From Streptomyces apocyni (GTDB taxonomy: Bacteria; Actinomycetota; Actinomycetes; Streptomycetales; Streptomycetaceae): a DNA stretch of 64,000 nucleotides. Below, piece by piece: positions 53,155-62,346 of the stretch (the first letter of the stretch is position 1; each line of letters opens with the position of its first letter). The stretch spans positions 1-64,000 of the forward strand of contig NZ_WHOM01000032.1 of assembly GCF_009739465.1 (NCBI RefSeq), written 5' to 3'. The translations under genes were made by a program, and so were the position numbers. A model generated the notes under the pieces. That model had not been told where the DNA came from. It saw only the letters and a program-made list of their open reading frames with translations, and did no database searches.

Positions 53155-54048
53155 TCAGCGGGTGCGGGCGATCAGGTACCGGAAGACGTTCGCCATCCAT
53201 ACGGTGCCGTCCCGGCGGACATGCGGGTGCAGCGCCTCCGCCAGTTCCTTCGTCACCTGTGCCGGATCGGTGGCCTCGATCGCCGTCTCGAACAGTCCGG
53301 TCGACAGCAGCCCGCGCACCGCGCTGTCCAGATCCGCGTATCCGAAGGGGCAGGCCACCCGCCCCGAGCCGTCCGGCCGCAGCCCGGCCCGCTGGGCGAC
53401 CTCCTCCAGGTCGTCCCGCAGCGCGGGCCGCCAACCGCCACTGGCCCGCAGCGGATCGGCGAGCCGCGACGCCACCCGCAGGACCGACGACGTGGTGCAC
53501 CGCTCGGGTGGGCCCCAGCCGGCCAGCACCACCGGGGCGCCATGCTCGGCGAGCGGCGCGGCCCGCTTCAGCAGCGCGGCCAGGCAGTCGGAGTCCCCGG
53601 CCGCGCACCCGATCGGCTGAAAGGCGGTCACCAGGTTGTACGGGGGCAGCTCGGCCGCCGTCGCCGCTTGGTCAACGTCGTGGGCCAACAGGTGGGTGTG
53701 CCCGGCCAGCTGGGCGTGCTCGGCCCGCGCGGCCGGGGCAGGGCCGGGCAGCAGCCGCTCATGGGCCAGCGCCAGCCGCTCCGGTGCCGCTGGCTCGACA
53801 CCGGTCACCGTCGCGCCCCGGGACGCGGCCAGCAACAGCGCGAGCCCGGAGCCGCAGCCGAGTCCGAGCAGCCGGGTGCCCGGGCCGATCTCCAGCCGGT
53901 CGTACGCCTCTTCGTAGAGCGGCACGAGCATCCGTTCCTGGATCTCCGCCCAGTCACGCGCGCGCGCCCGCGCGTCCGTACCTTCGGTACGGGAGGGGGA
54001 CGCGGCCCCTGGCTGGGGAAGCTGTCGTCGTACGAGCGTGGGTGTCAT
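53155..54048 (-). CDS. SAM-dependent methyltransferase
   Basis: 297 residues. Class I SAM-binding motif RLLGLGCGSGLALLLAASRGATVTGVEPA (near residues 58-86). The fold continues through LAHDVDQAATAAELP and VVLAGWGPPERCTTSSVLRV, as in UbiE/Coq5-type enzymes. Substrate unknown. The C-terminus ends in RYLIARTR. It is convergent with ftsH. ATG start at 54048 with poor ribosome-binding sequence. Confidence 0.85.
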   Translation of the reverse strand: MTPTLVRRQLPQPGAASPSRTEGTDARARARDWAEIQERMLVPLYEEAYDRLEIGPGTRLLGLGCGSGLALLLAASRGATVTGVEPAAPERLALAHERLLPGPAPAARAEHAQLAGHTHLLAHDVDQAATAAELPPYNLVTAFQPIGCAAGDSDCLAALLKRAAPLAEHGAPVVLAGWGPPERCTTSSVLRVASRLADPLRASGGWRPALRDDLEEVAQRAGLRPDGSGRVACPFGYADLDSAVRGLLSTGLFETAIEATDPAQVTKELAEALHPHVRRDGTVWMANVFRYLIARTR

Positions 54049-54064
54049 CGAAAGTGCCCCAATC

Positions 54065-54103
54065 GACGAGAGGTGACGAGAGGTGACGAGAGTGACGAGA
54101 GGT
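54065..54103 (+). repeat. Four tandem GACGAGAGGT units
   Basis: Units at 54065, 54075 and 54094 are perfect 10-base copies and the one at 54085 lacks one base. They lie just outside the methyltransferase start, in the region before proS. Confidence 0.8.
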
Positions 54104-54248
54104 TCCCCTGGTACGTGTTCTCCGCCCCCGTGTCCGTGCGCGCACGTCCCCCGTATGCCAGGGAACTGCGCATCCGCGACGGCGTCCAGGGGTTGTCGGG
54201 TCCCGCTTGCGCGCCGCGCGGGGCGGGGCGAGTCGTACCATGCGCGCT

Positions 54249-55661
54249 ATGGCAAAGGCTCCCGTTCTCACGCCCCAGGCGGACGACTTTCCCCGCTGGT
54301 ACCAGGACCTGATCACCAAGGCCGAACTGGCTGACAACGGCCCGGTGCGCGGCACCATGGTCATCAGGCCGTATGGCTACGGGCTCTGGGAGCGGATGCA
54401 GCAGGAGATGGATGCCCGTATCAAGGAGGCGGGTGCCCAGAACGCGTACTTCCCGCTCTTCATCCCGCAGTCGTACCTGACGAAGGAGGCCCAGCACGTC
54501 GAGGGCTTCGCGCCCGAGCTCGCGGTCGTCACGCGGGGCGGCGGCAAGGAGCTCGAAGAGCCGGTCGTCGTCCGCCCCACCTCCGAGACGGTCATCAACG
54601 CCTCCTTCGCCAAGTGGGTGCAGAGCTACCGCGACCTCCCGCTCCTGATCAACCAGTGGGCGAACGTGGTCCGCTGGGAGATGCGCCCGCGGGTCTTCCT
54701 GCGCACCACCGAGTTCCTCTGGCAGGAGGGCCACACCGCGCACGCCACCTACGAGGAAGCCCGGGACTACGCCGCGTACATCCACCGGCGGGTGTACGCG
54801 GACTTCATGGAGAACGTGCTGGCCATGGATGTGGTGCTCGGCCGTAAGACGCCCCAGGAGCGTTTCGCGGGCGCCATCAACACCCTCACGCTCGAAGCGA
54901 TGATGCGCGACGGCAAGGCCCTGCAGATGGGCACCAGTCACGAACTCGGCACCAACTTCGCCCAGGCTTTCGGTACGCAGTACCTGTCGAAGGACGGCAA
55001 CCAGGAGCTGGTCTGGCAGACCTCCTGGGGCAGTTCGACCCGGATGGTCGGCGGGCTGATCATGTCGCACGGCGACGACAACGGTCTGCGCGTACCGCCG
55101 CGCCTCGCGTCCGTCCAGGTCGTGGTGATGGCCATCAAGGGAGACGAGGCCATCACCAAGGTCCGTGAGATCGGCGAGCGGCTCAAGGCCGCGGGCATCC
55201 GCGTCCAGGTCGACGACCGCGTGGACACCCCCTTCGGGAGGCGCGCGGTGGACTGGGAGCTGAAGGGCGTGCCGGTGCGGATCGAGATCGGCCCGCGCGA
55301 CCTGGCGGCGGGCACCGCGATGCTGGCGCGCCGTATCCCGGGTGGCAAGGAGCCGGTGGCGATCGACTCCTTGGCTGGATTGCTTCCTGAGGTGTTCGAG
55401 GAGGACCAGGCGCGGCTGCTGGCGGAGTCCAGTGCGCGCCGGGTGTCCCGTACGACGGATGTGGCCACGGTCGAGGAGGCCGCCGAGGTGGCCGCGGCGG
55501 GCGGCTGGGCGCGCCTTCCGTGGGCGACGCTCGGCGGTGAGGGCGAGGCGAAGCTGGCGGAGAACGCCGTGACCGTACGGTGTCTGCTGGCCGAGGACGG
55601 GTCGGTTCCGGACTCCGACGACGCACCCGGTACGGTCGCCGTGGTGGCCCGCGCATACTGA
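54249..55661 (+). CDS. proS: Prolyl-tRNA synthetase (archaeal/eukaryotic-type, short)
   Basis: 470 residues from ATG 54249. Class II core: FPRWYQDLITKAELADN, GTMVIRPYGYGLWERMQQEMD, motif 2 RWEMRPRVFLRTTEFLWQEGHTAH, TSWGSSTRMVGGLIMSHGDDNGLRVPP (motif 3). The C-terminal anticodon-binding domain ends in VRCLLAEDGSVPDSDDAP. It lacks the bacterial editing insertion (the INS domain) between motifs 2 and 3 and so belongs to the shorter archaeal/eukaryotic-like branch. Whether a second bacterial-type ProRS exists elsewhere is unknown from this window. Confidence 0.93.
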   Translation: MAKAPVLTPQADDFPRWYQDLITKAELADNGPVRGTMVIRPYGYGLWERMQQEMDARIKEAGAQNAYFPLFIPQSYLTKEAQHVEGFAPELAVVTRGGGKELEEPVVVRPTSETVINASFAKWVQSYRDLPLLINQWANVVRWEMRPRVFLRTTEFLWQEGHTAHATYEEARDYAAYIHRRVYADFMENVLAMDVVLGRKTPQERFAGAINTLTLEAMMRDGKALQMGTSHELGTNFAQAFGTQYLSKDGNQELVWQTSWGSSTRMVGGLIMSHGDDNGLRVPPRLASVQVVVMAIKGDEAITKVREIGERLKAAGIRVQVDDRVDTPFGRRAVDWELKGVPVRIEIGPRDLAAGTAMLARRIPGGKEPVAIDSLAGLLPEVFEEDQARLLAESSARRVSRTTDVATVEEAAEVAAAGGWARLPWATLGGEGEAKLAENAVTVRCLLAEDGSVPDSDDAPGTVAVVARAY

Positions 55662-55996
55662 CGCGTACTGAGGTGCCGGGCGACCGCGGATGCCCCGGAG
55701 CGACGAGGCCGAAATGCCTCTTGCGGATGTGATGAGAACGGTTACCTGGCGTGCGGAGTAGGCCTACACGCCGAAGAGCGGGGGCGGGCCCGCAGGGCCT
55801 CCGTTGAGGGCGGTGGTGGGAGACGGGCGGGCGTACGCGCTGCTACGTACCACAATCGTGTGAGCTGTGTGGCTTCTCCGCAGATCAGCGCACACGCCGT
55901 CGTCGTGACGCATGAGTAGCAACTGACGGGTACGTGCAAATTATTTGAGATGCCCCGTAATAGGAACACCGAGGGCACCCGGCTCGTTGTCACGAC
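55662..55996. other. Gene-free region between proS and the metallopeptidase-like gene
   Basis: 335 bases. No gene on either strand is supported. A+T-richer sequence near 55935-55960 (AAATTATTTGAG) may be the promoter for 55997. No tRNA or terminator recognised. Confidence 0.45.
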
Positions 55997-56590
55997 GTGA
56001 GCACGACACCACCTGTTCTCGCCGCAGAGCTGGCACAGGCGTGGGCCGACATTCAGCGGCACCACTCCGAGCTGCCGGATCTTGCCGCGCCCGAATCCCT
56101 GATCGGAGAGTCGTCGTCCGCCTGTGGCGCCGAGCTCTCCTTCGAGCGACTGCTGCACGAGGCAGTCCACGGCATCGCCGCCGCGCGTGGCATCCGTGAC
56201 ACCTCGCGCGCTGGCCGCTACCACAACCGCCGATTCCTGGCGATCGCAGAGGAGCTGGGCCTGGACCATCCCGAGGAACCGCATCCGAGTAGCGGCTTCT
56301 CGCTGGTCTCGCTCAACCCCGAGGCCAGGAAGCGCTACCGCCCGACGATCGAGCGCCTGCAGCGCGCCCTTCAGGCACACACCGCGGCGACCTCCGAGGA
56401 CACGGCACGCAGCTTCCGGGGGCCTGCCGCACGGCACGGCTCGTCCGGTGGCGGCGTGCGGGTCAAGGCCGTCTGCGACTGCGGACGTAACGTCCGCGTG
56501 GTGCCGTCGGTGCTCGCCCAGGCGCCCATCGTGTGCGGTGGCTGCGGCAAGCCGTTCCGTATTCCCGAGGTGGTGGCCGCCGCGAGATGA
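55997..56590 (+). CDS. HEAVH zinc-metallopeptidase-like protein with zinc ribbon
   Basis: 197 residues. The helix FERLLHEAVHGIAAARG contains an H-E-x-x-H zinc-protease motif (near residues 55-59), with YHNRRFLAIAEELGL following, a possible third ligand His. Then a linker, then a C-terminal zinc ribbon with CDCGR and CGGCGKPFRIP. The arrangement resembles SprT-like metallopeptidases. Its place just before rpsP is shared by other Streptomyces. Substrate unknown. GTG start. Confidence 0.7.
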   Translation: MSTTPPVLAAELAQAWADIQRHHSELPDLAAPESLIGESSSACGAELSFERLLHEAVHGIAAARGIRDTSRAGRYHNRRFLAIAEELGLDHPEEPHPSSGFSLVSLNPEARKRYRPTIERLQRALQAHTAATSEDTARSFRGPAARHGSSGGGVRVKAVCDCGRNVRVVPSVLAQAPIVCGGCGKPFRIPEVVAAAR

Positions 56591-56802
56591 CCCAGGCCGG
56601 GGCCTGAGAGCCTGTCTCCGAGGGCGGTCGGCGCCGGGTCGGCCGCCCGAACGACGTATGGCACAATGGCTAGCTGTACTCGACAGCCGCATAGGAACCC
56701 TCTCATCCTCCGGCTGACGCGTCCATCGGGCACTCGGGTACCGCAACCCCACGCGGCATCTCGTTGTGCCCTACCACGTCAAGACCAGGAGACACCACTC
56801 CA

Positions 56803-57246
56803 GTGGCAGTCAAGATCAAGCTGAAGCGTCTGGGCAAGATCCGTGCGCCTCACTACCGCATCATCGTCGCCGACTCCCGTACCCGCCGTGACGGCCGGGC
56901 CATCGAGGAGATCGGCCTGTACCACCCGGTGCAGAACCCCTCGCGCATCGAGGTCGACTCCGAGCGTGCCCAGTACTGGCTGTCGGTCGGCGCCCAGCCG
57001 ACCGAGCCGGTCATGGCCATCCTGAAGCTCACCGGCGACTGGCAGGCCCACAAGGGTCTCCCGGCCCCGCCGCCGCTGCTCCAGCCGGCGCCGAAGGCCG
57101 AGCGTCCGACCTTCGACGCGGTCGCCGTCGCCGACGAGCCCAAGGGTGAGGCCATCACCCAGAAGGCGAAGAAGGCCGACAAGAAGGCGGACGACGCCGA
57201 GAAGGCGGACGCGTCGGCTTCCGCCGCTGAGTCGACCGAGGCCTGA
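56803..57246 (+). CDS. rpsP: 30S ribosomal protein S16
   Basis: 147 residues from GTG 56803, about 60 longer than most S16. The S16 core ([58 protein letters not shown]) is complete. The C-terminal extension is a Lys/Ala/Asp/Glu-rich low-complexity tail ([22 protein letters not shown]). Streptomyces S16 proteins carry such tails. Two bases upstream of khpA. First gene of the rpsP-khpA-rimM-trmD-rplS operon. Confidence 0.96.
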   Translation: MAVKIKLKRLGKIRAPHYRIIVADSRTRRDGRAIEEIGLYHPVQNPSRIEVDSERAQYWLSVGAQPTEPVMAILKLTGDWQAHKGLPAPPPLLQPAPKAERPTFDAVAVADEPKGEAITQKAKKADKKADDAEKADASASAAESTEA

Positions 57247-57248
57247 GC

Positions 57249-57488
57249 ATGCTCGAGGAGGCTCTCGAGCACCTCGTGAAGGGCATCGTCGACAACCCCG
57301 ACGATGTGCAGGTCGCCTCGCGCGATCTGCGCCGTGGGCGCGTGCTCGAGGTTCGGGTGCACCCCGACGACCTCGGCAAGGTGATCGGCCGTAACGGCCG
57401 CACCGCGCGCGCTCTGCGCACCGTCGTGGGCGCTATCGGCGGCCGCGGTGTCCGCGTCGACCTCGTCGACGTCGACCAGGTTCGCTGA
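57249..57488 (+). CDS. khpA: KH-domain RNA-binding protein KhpA
   Basis: 79 residues. A KH fold with DDLGKVIGRNGRTARALRTVV (GxxG-type loop G-R-N-G). KhpA is a small RNA-binding protein, conserved here between rpsP and rimM. ATG start. A 93-base gap to rimM follows. Confidence 0.95.
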   Translation: MLEEALEHLVKGIVDNPDDVQVASRDLRRGRVLEVRVHPDDLGKVIGRNGRTARALRTVVGAIGGRGVRVDLVDVDQVR

Positions 57489-57581
57489 ACCATCGCAGCA
57501 CCGGCTCGGGCCGGGGAGGGCTTTCGAGCCGTCCCCGGCCCGACGTCGTAGGAGAGCAGGCTCTGACAGGAGAGAACGCAA

Positions 57582-58208
57582 GTGCAGCTGGTAGTCGCGC
57601 GGATCGGCCGCGCCCACGGCATCAAGGGCGAGGTCACCGTAGAGGTACGCACCGACGAGCCGGAGCTGCGGCTCGCGCCCGGTGCCGTACTGGCCACGGA
57701 CCCGGCCGCCACCGGGCCGCTGACCATCGAAACCGGCCGGGTGCACAGCGGCCGCCTGCTGCTGCGCTTCGCGGGCGTCCGTGACCGCACCGCCGCGGAG
57801 GCGCTCCGTAACACCCTGCTGATCGCGGACGTCGACCCCGACGAGCAGCCCGAAGGCCCGGACGAGTACTACGACCACCAGCTGATGGACCTGGACGTGG
57901 TGCTCGCCGACGGCACCGAGGTCGGCCGGATCACCGAGATCTCGCACCTGGCCTCGCAGGATCTGTTCATCGTCGAGCGGCCGGACGGCAGCGAGGTGAT
58001 GATCCCCTTCGTCGAGGCGATCGTGACCGGGATCGACCTGGAGAAGCAGCAGGCCGTGATCGACCCGCCGCCCGGGCTGATCGACGACCGGGCGGAGATC
58101 GCTTCGGCGCGCGAGGAGCCATCGGCGCGCGAGGGGTCACCCACCTCCGAGGAGTCATCCGCCTCCGAGGAGTCATCGGGGCGCGACGCTTCGGAGGGCC
58201 AGGACTGA
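57582..58208 (+). CDS. rimM: Ribosome maturation factor RimM
   Basis: 208 residues. RimM N-terminal domain [23 protein letters not shown] and PRC-barrel [20 protein letters not shown] ... [10 protein letters not shown] are complete. The last 35 residues are a Ser/Glu tail ([20 protein letters not shown]) absent from most bacteria. It helps assemble the 30S head. GTG start. Overlaps trmD by one base of the stop/start (TGATG). Confidence 0.95.
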   Translation: MQLVVARIGRAHGIKGEVTVEVRTDEPELRLAPGAVLATDPAATGPLTIETGRVHSGRLLLRFAGVRDRTAAEALRNTLLIADVDPDEQPEGPDEYYDHQLMDLDVVLADGTEVGRITEISHLASQDLFIVERPDGSEVMIPFVEAIVTGIDLEKQQAVIDPPPGLIDDRAEIASAREEPSAREGSPTSEESSASEESSGRDASEGQD

Positions 58209-59029
58209 TGCGCCTCGACGTCGTCACGATCTTTCCCGAGTACCTCGAACCCCTGAACGTGTCCCTGGTCGGCAAGGCACGCGCGCGTGGGCAGCTCGAC
58301 GTCCACGTACACGACCTGCGGCAGTGGACGTACGACCGGCACAACACGGTCGACGACACTCCCTACGGGGGTGGCCCCGGCATGGTCATGAAGACCGAGC
58401 CCTGGGGCGACGCGCTCGACTCGCTGCTGGCCGACGGCTACGAGGCGGGCGACGGCGGGCCGGTCCTCGTCGTGCCGACCCCCAGCGGCCGCCCCTTCAC
58501 CCAGGAGCTCGCGGTCGAACTCTCCGAGCGCCCCTGGCTGGTCTTCACCCCCGCGCGCTACGAGGGCATCGACCGCCGGGTCATGGACGAGTACGCGGCC
58601 CGGATGCCGGTCTACGAAGTGTCCATCGGCGACTATGTCCTGGCCGGTGGCGAGGCCGCGGTGCTGGTGATCACCGAGGCGGTGGCCCGGCTGCTGCCGG
58701 GCGTACTCGGCAACGCCGCGTCCCACCGCGACGACTCCTTCGCGCCCGGTGCGATGGCCAATCTGCTCGAAGGGCCGGTGTACACCAAGCCGCCCGAGTG
58801 GCGCGGCCGGGGCATTCCGGACGTTCTGCTCAGCGGTCACCACGGAAAGATCGCCCGCTGGCGCCGGGACGAGGCGCTGCGCCGTACCGCGCTCAACAGA
58901 CCTGACCTGCTGGAGCGTTGCGCCGCGGCCGACTTCGACAAGAAGGACCGCGAGATGCTGTCCATCCTGGGCTGGGCCCCCGAGCCCGGTGGTCGATTTT
59001 GGCGCAAGGTCCAGGACGTGGAAGAATAG
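58208..59029 (+). CDS. trmD: tRNA (guanine-37 N1)-methyltransferase
   Basis: 273 residues. SPOUT knot: DTPYGGGPGMVMK, FTPARYEGIDRRVMDEYAAR, VSIGDYVLAGGEAAVLVITEAVARLLPGVLGN. The C-terminal helical domain completes it. It makes m1G37 and prevents frameshifts. ATG overlaps the rimM stop. Confidence 0.97.
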   Translation: MRLDVVTIFPEYLEPLNVSLVGKARARGQLDVHVHDLRQWTYDRHNTVDDTPYGGGPGMVMKTEPWGDALDSLLADGYEAGDGGPVLVVPTPSGRPFTQELAVELSERPWLVFTPARYEGIDRRVMDEYAARMPVYEVSIGDYVLAGGEAAVLVITEAVARLLPGVLGNAASHRDDSFAPGAMANLLEGPVYTKPPEWRGRGIPDVLLSGHHGKIARWRRDEALRRTALNRPDLLERCAAADFDKKDREMLSILGWAPEPGGRFWRKVQDVEE

Positions 59030-59160
59030 GCCGCTGCTGTACGTCCAGCGTGCGCCCCTGCCACAGGGGGAACGACGCCCGCCCGATGTGGTCAGCACCC
59101 CGAAACTCATCACAATGATTCCGCTGATGACCTGTGGCATCAGTGAGGAAGTAGACGATC

Positions 59161-59511
59161 ATGGCTCACCTGCTCGACACCGTCGATGCCGCGTCGCTGC
59201 GGACCGACATCCCCTCCTTCCGCCCGGGCGACACGGTCAACGTGCACGTCCGCGTCATCGAGGGCAACCGCTCCCGTGTGCAGCAGTTCAAGGGCGTAGT
59301 CATCCGTCGCCAGGGCGCCGGTGTCCGTGAGACCTTCACGGTCCGCAAGGTCTCGTTCTCCGTTGGCGTCGAGCGCACCTTCCCGGTGCACACCCCGATC
59401 GTCGAGAAGATCGAGCTCGTCACCAAGGGTGACGTCCGTCGCGCCAAGCTGTACTACCTCCGTGACCTGCGCGGCAAGGCCGCGAAGATCAAGGAGAAGC
59501 GCGAGAACTGA
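59161..59511 (+). CDS. rplS: 50S ribosomal protein L19
   Basis: 116 residues. [35 protein letters not shown] and [21 protein letters not shown] are L19 signatures. ATG after GAGGAAG. A 131-base leader upstream contains a small ctgatg/catcag dyad. Ends the ribosomal operon before the signal-peptidase genes. Confidence 0.97.
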   Translation: MAHLLDTVDAASLRTDIPSFRPGDTVNVHVRVIEGNRSRVQQFKGVVIRRQGAGVRETFTVRKVSFSVGVERTFPVHTPIVEKIELVTKGDVRRAKLYYLRDLRGKAAKIKEKREN

Positions 59512-59581
59512 TCTCGCGCTAGGGCCTGTCCGCCGGGCAGGCAATAGGCCCGTCGGGGCGGCCGGATAGGCTCAAGCCCCG

Positions 59582-60307
59582 ATGGACAGCGAAGCACAGC
59601 ACACGGAGCGCGATCGCTCTCTGGAACCCGCCGACAGCGCGGAGGACGGAGAGGGGTCGCGCTCCGTGCGCGTTTCACGGCACCTGTCGTGCCGGATCTC
59701 CCGACGTAGGCCTGGGCCGTGGCTGTCCTGGCGCGCGGCCGCCGGGGTCGGTGCCCTGTGTGGGGCCTTCCTGCTGCTCTTCAGCTTTGTGGTGCAGCCG
59801 TTCCAGATTCCCAGCAGTTCCATGGAGCCCACGCTGTGGTCCGGGGACCGCGTGCTGGTCAACAAGTTGGCGTACCGTTTCGGTTCCGAGCCCCAGCGGG
59901 GTGATGTCGTGGTCTTCGACGGCACGGACGCCTTCGGTGACTCTGACTACGTCAAGCGTGTGGTGGGTGTCGGCGGCGACCGGGTGGTCTGCTGCGGCGA
60001 GGAGGGGAGCCTCAAGGTGAACGGCGAGCCGGTGGACGAGACGGAGTACCTCTACCCGAGAGACGAGCCGTCGTCCGTACGGTTCGAAGTCGTCGTACCG
60101 CAGGGCACCCTGTTCGTCCTGGGCGACCACCGCGCCAACTCCAGCGACTCGCGCGACCGTCTCGGCAAGCCGGGCGGCGGCATGGTGCCCGTCGACACGG
60201 TGATCGGCAGAGCCGACTGGATCGGCTGGCCCTTCAGCCGCTGGACGTCCCTGGACCGCCCCCGGACCTTTGAGCGGGTGCCAGCGCCGGACGGCGCGCA
60301 TGGGTAG
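59582..60307 (+). CDS. sipW: Type I signal peptidase SipW
   Basis: 241 residues. An N-terminal membrane segment (AAAGVGALCGAFLLLFSFVVQ) is followed by the catalytic Ser in FQIPSSSMEPTLWSGDRV, the general base Lys in DYVKRVVGVGGDRVVCC, and GDHRANSSDSRDRLG. It removes signal peptides outside the membrane. First of four tandem paralogues. The last bases overlap sipX by eight. No C-terminal membrane helix. Confidence 0.9.
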   Translation: MDSEAQHTERDRSLEPADSAEDGEGSRSVRVSRHLSCRISRRRPGPWLSWRAAAGVGALCGAFLLLFSFVVQPFQIPSSSMEPTLWSGDRVLVNKLAYRFGSEPQRGDVVVFDGTDAFGDSDYVKRVVGVGGDRVVCCGEEGSLKVNGEPVDETEYLYPRDEPSSVRFEVVVPQGTLFVLGDHRANSSDSRDRLGKPGGGMVPVDTVIGRADWIGWPFSRWTSLDRPRTFERVPAPDGAHG

Positions 60308-61385
60308 CCGTGGACGCCCGCGGACCAACCCGGACATCGACACCCGGCTGCCCACCGGTACGCGGCGGACGAGCGGCCCCGTACCGCCGGGAAGGGCCGA
60401 GCGCCGGAAGCTGGCCCGTAAGGTGAAACGGCGCCGACGCCGCTCCGCGCTGCGGGAGATACCTCTGCTCGTCGGTGTCGCGGTGCTGATCGCCCTGGTC
60501 CTGAAGACCTTCCTGGTCCAGGCCTTCGTGATTCCCTCCGGGTCGATGGAGCAGACGATCAATATCGGCGACCGGGTGATCGTCGACAAGCTGACCCCGT
60601 TCTTCGGCGCCAAGCCGCAGCGCGGTGACGTGGTCGTCTTCAGGGACCCGGGGAACTGGCTCGAAGCTGACCCGCAGCAGCAGCGTGAGGACGACCCCGT
60701 CGTCGTCAAGCAGGTGAAGCAGGCCCTGACGTTCATCGGACTGCTGCCGTCCGACGATGAACAAGATCTGATCAAGCGGGTCGTGGGTGTGGGCGGTGAC
60801 CGGGTCACGTGCTGCGATGAAGGCGGCCGGGTCACGGTCAACGGCGTCGCGCTCAACGAGCCGTACCTCAAACAGAACGAGGAGCCCCGCGCCTTCGACG
60901 TGACGGTGCCGCAGGGCCGTCTCTTCGTCCTCGGTGACCATCGGGACAACTCCGCGGACTCCCGTTTCCACCTCGACGAGGCCTTCAACGGCACGGTCTC
61001 CGAGGGCGGTGTCGTCGGTACGGCGAAGGTCATCGCCTGGCCCGTCGGCAACTGGCGCACCCTTGAGTCGCGCGGGACCTATGCCTCGGTGCCGGCGTCC
61101 TCGGCTCCGGACGCGACTGCGACTGGGGCTGGGGCTGGGGCTGGGGCCGACGCCGCGTCCGCGTCCGCGCGTGGCGAGTCGGCCGCGGCCGTCGGCGCGT
61201 CGCATAGGGTGGCTCCCGATGAATTGACCACGAAAATCCCCCTCCCGACTCCTGCGGAACTCCCGCTCGTTATGGGAGTGGTAGGCCTGCGTCGCGCATG
61301 GGACAGGCAGTGGCATGGAATGAGGAGTGGATGTGGGGGATTTGGCCGTCGGCGCACGATCAGGACACGACGAACCCGAGGATGA
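60300..61385 (+). CDS. sipX: Type I signal peptidase SipX
   Basis: 361 residues from ATG 60300. Basic N-terminus (RKLARKVKRRRRRSALR), membrane helix LLVGVAVLIALVLKTFLV, catalytic FVIPSGSMEQTINIGDRV and LIKRVVGVGGDRVTCC, GDHRDNSADSRFHLDE. An Ala/Gly-rich segment and a C-terminal hydrophobic LPLVMGVVGLRRAW follow, then an arginine-rich tail that runs 59 bases into sipY in another frame. The stop is at 61385. Confidence 0.88.
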   Translation: MGSRGRPRTNPDIDTRLPTGTRRTSGPVPPGRAERRKLARKVKRRRRRSALREIPLLVGVAVLIALVLKTFLVQAFVIPSGSMEQTINIGDRVIVDKLTPFFGAKPQRGDVVVFRDPGNWLEADPQQQREDDPVVVKQVKQALTFIGLLPSDDEQDLIKRVVGVGGDRVTCCDEGGRVTVNGVALNEPYLKQNEEPRAFDVTVPQGRLFVLGDHRDNSADSRFHLDEAFNGTVSEGGVVGTAKVIAWPVGNWRTLESRGTYASVPASSAPDATATGAGAGAGADAASASARGESAAAVGASHRVAPDELTTKIPLPTPAELPLVMGVVGLRRAWDRQWHGMRSGCGGFGRRRTIRTRRTRG

Positions 61386-62289
61386 ACGCGAAGTGACGAG
61401 CGGCGGTTCCGGGGACGCGGGCGGAGACCGAGACGGCGCCGAGAGCGAGCGCGGCGGCGGTGGCGCCGCTGAACCCGCGAAGCCCGGGCCCAAGAAGCAG
61501 CGCTCCTTCTGGAAGGAGCTGCCGCTGCTCATCGGCATCGCGCTGGTCCTCGCTCTGCTGATCAAGACCTTCCTGGTGCAGGCCTTCTCCATCCCGTCGG
61601 ACTCCATGCAGAACACCCTGGAGCGCGGCGACCGGGTGCTGGTCGACAAGCTGACCCCGTGGTTCGGCGCGGAGCCCGATCGCGGCGAGGTCGTGGTCTT
61701 CCGCGATCCGGGGAACTGGCTCCAGGGCGAGCCGACCCCCGATCCGAACGCGTTTCAGCGGGTCCTGAGCTTTATCGGTCTGATGCCGTCGGCCGAGGAC
61801 AAGGACCTGATCAAGCGGGTCATCGGGGTCGCCGGTGACACCGTGGAGTGCAAGGGCACCGGGCCGCTGACCGTCAATGGCAAGGCGCTGGAGGAGAAGT
61901 CGTACGTCACCATGGGCACGCCCTGCACCGACATCAATGACGGCGGTACGTTCAAGGTCACGGTGCCCGAAGGCAAGCTCTGGGTCATGGGTGACAACCG
62001 TCAGAACTCCAGCGACTCGCGCTACCACCGGCAGGACCCGGGTGGCGGCTTCGTCCCCGTCGACAACGTCGTCGGGCGCGCGTTCGTGAAGGCCTGGCCG
62101 ATCAACCGCTGGGACACCCTGCCGGTGCCGGACACCTTCGAGCAGTCCGGCATCAACGCCGCGGGTGCTGGTGGTGCGGCGGTGCACACCGTGGCGGCAG
62201 CGGCGCCTGGGGCGCTGGGGCTCGCGGGCGCGGTGCCGTTGGTGCTGTGGCGCAGGCGGAGGCTTTCTGGCGGCAGCACCGCCGGGTAG
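61327..62289 (+). CDS. sipY: Type I signal peptidase SipY
   Basis: 320 residues from GTG 61327. Disordered Gly/Glu/Asp-rich cytoplasmic N-terminus (50 residues), membrane helix LLIGIALVLALLIKTFLVQ, catalytic FSIPSDSMQNTLERGDRV and DLIKRVIGVAGDTVEC, GDNRQNSSDSRYH. A second membrane helix at the C-terminus (AAPGALGLAGAVPLVLW) makes it a two-helix peptidase. The starting region overlaps sipX; other GTG starts further in are possible. Confidence 0.88.
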   Translation: MDVGDLAVGARSGHDEPEDEREVTSGGSGDAGGDRDGAESERGGGGAAEPAKPGPKKQRSFWKELPLLIGIALVLALLIKTFLVQAFSIPSDSMQNTLERGDRVLVDKLTPWFGAEPDRGEVVVFRDPGNWLQGEPTPDPNAFQRVLSFIGLMPSAEDKDLIKRVIGVAGDTVECKGTGPLTVNGKALEEKSYVTMGTPCTDINDGGTFKVTVPEGKLWVMGDNRQNSSDSRYHRQDPGGGFVPVDNVVGRAFVKAWPINRWDTLPVPDTFEQSGINAAGAGGAAVHTVAAAAPGALGLAGAVPLVLWRRRRLSGGSTAG

Positions 62290-62346
62290 GGTGCCGTCCC
62301 AGTTCGCCGGTCGACCCGGCGCGGGCGATACGCGGGATGGGACGGG

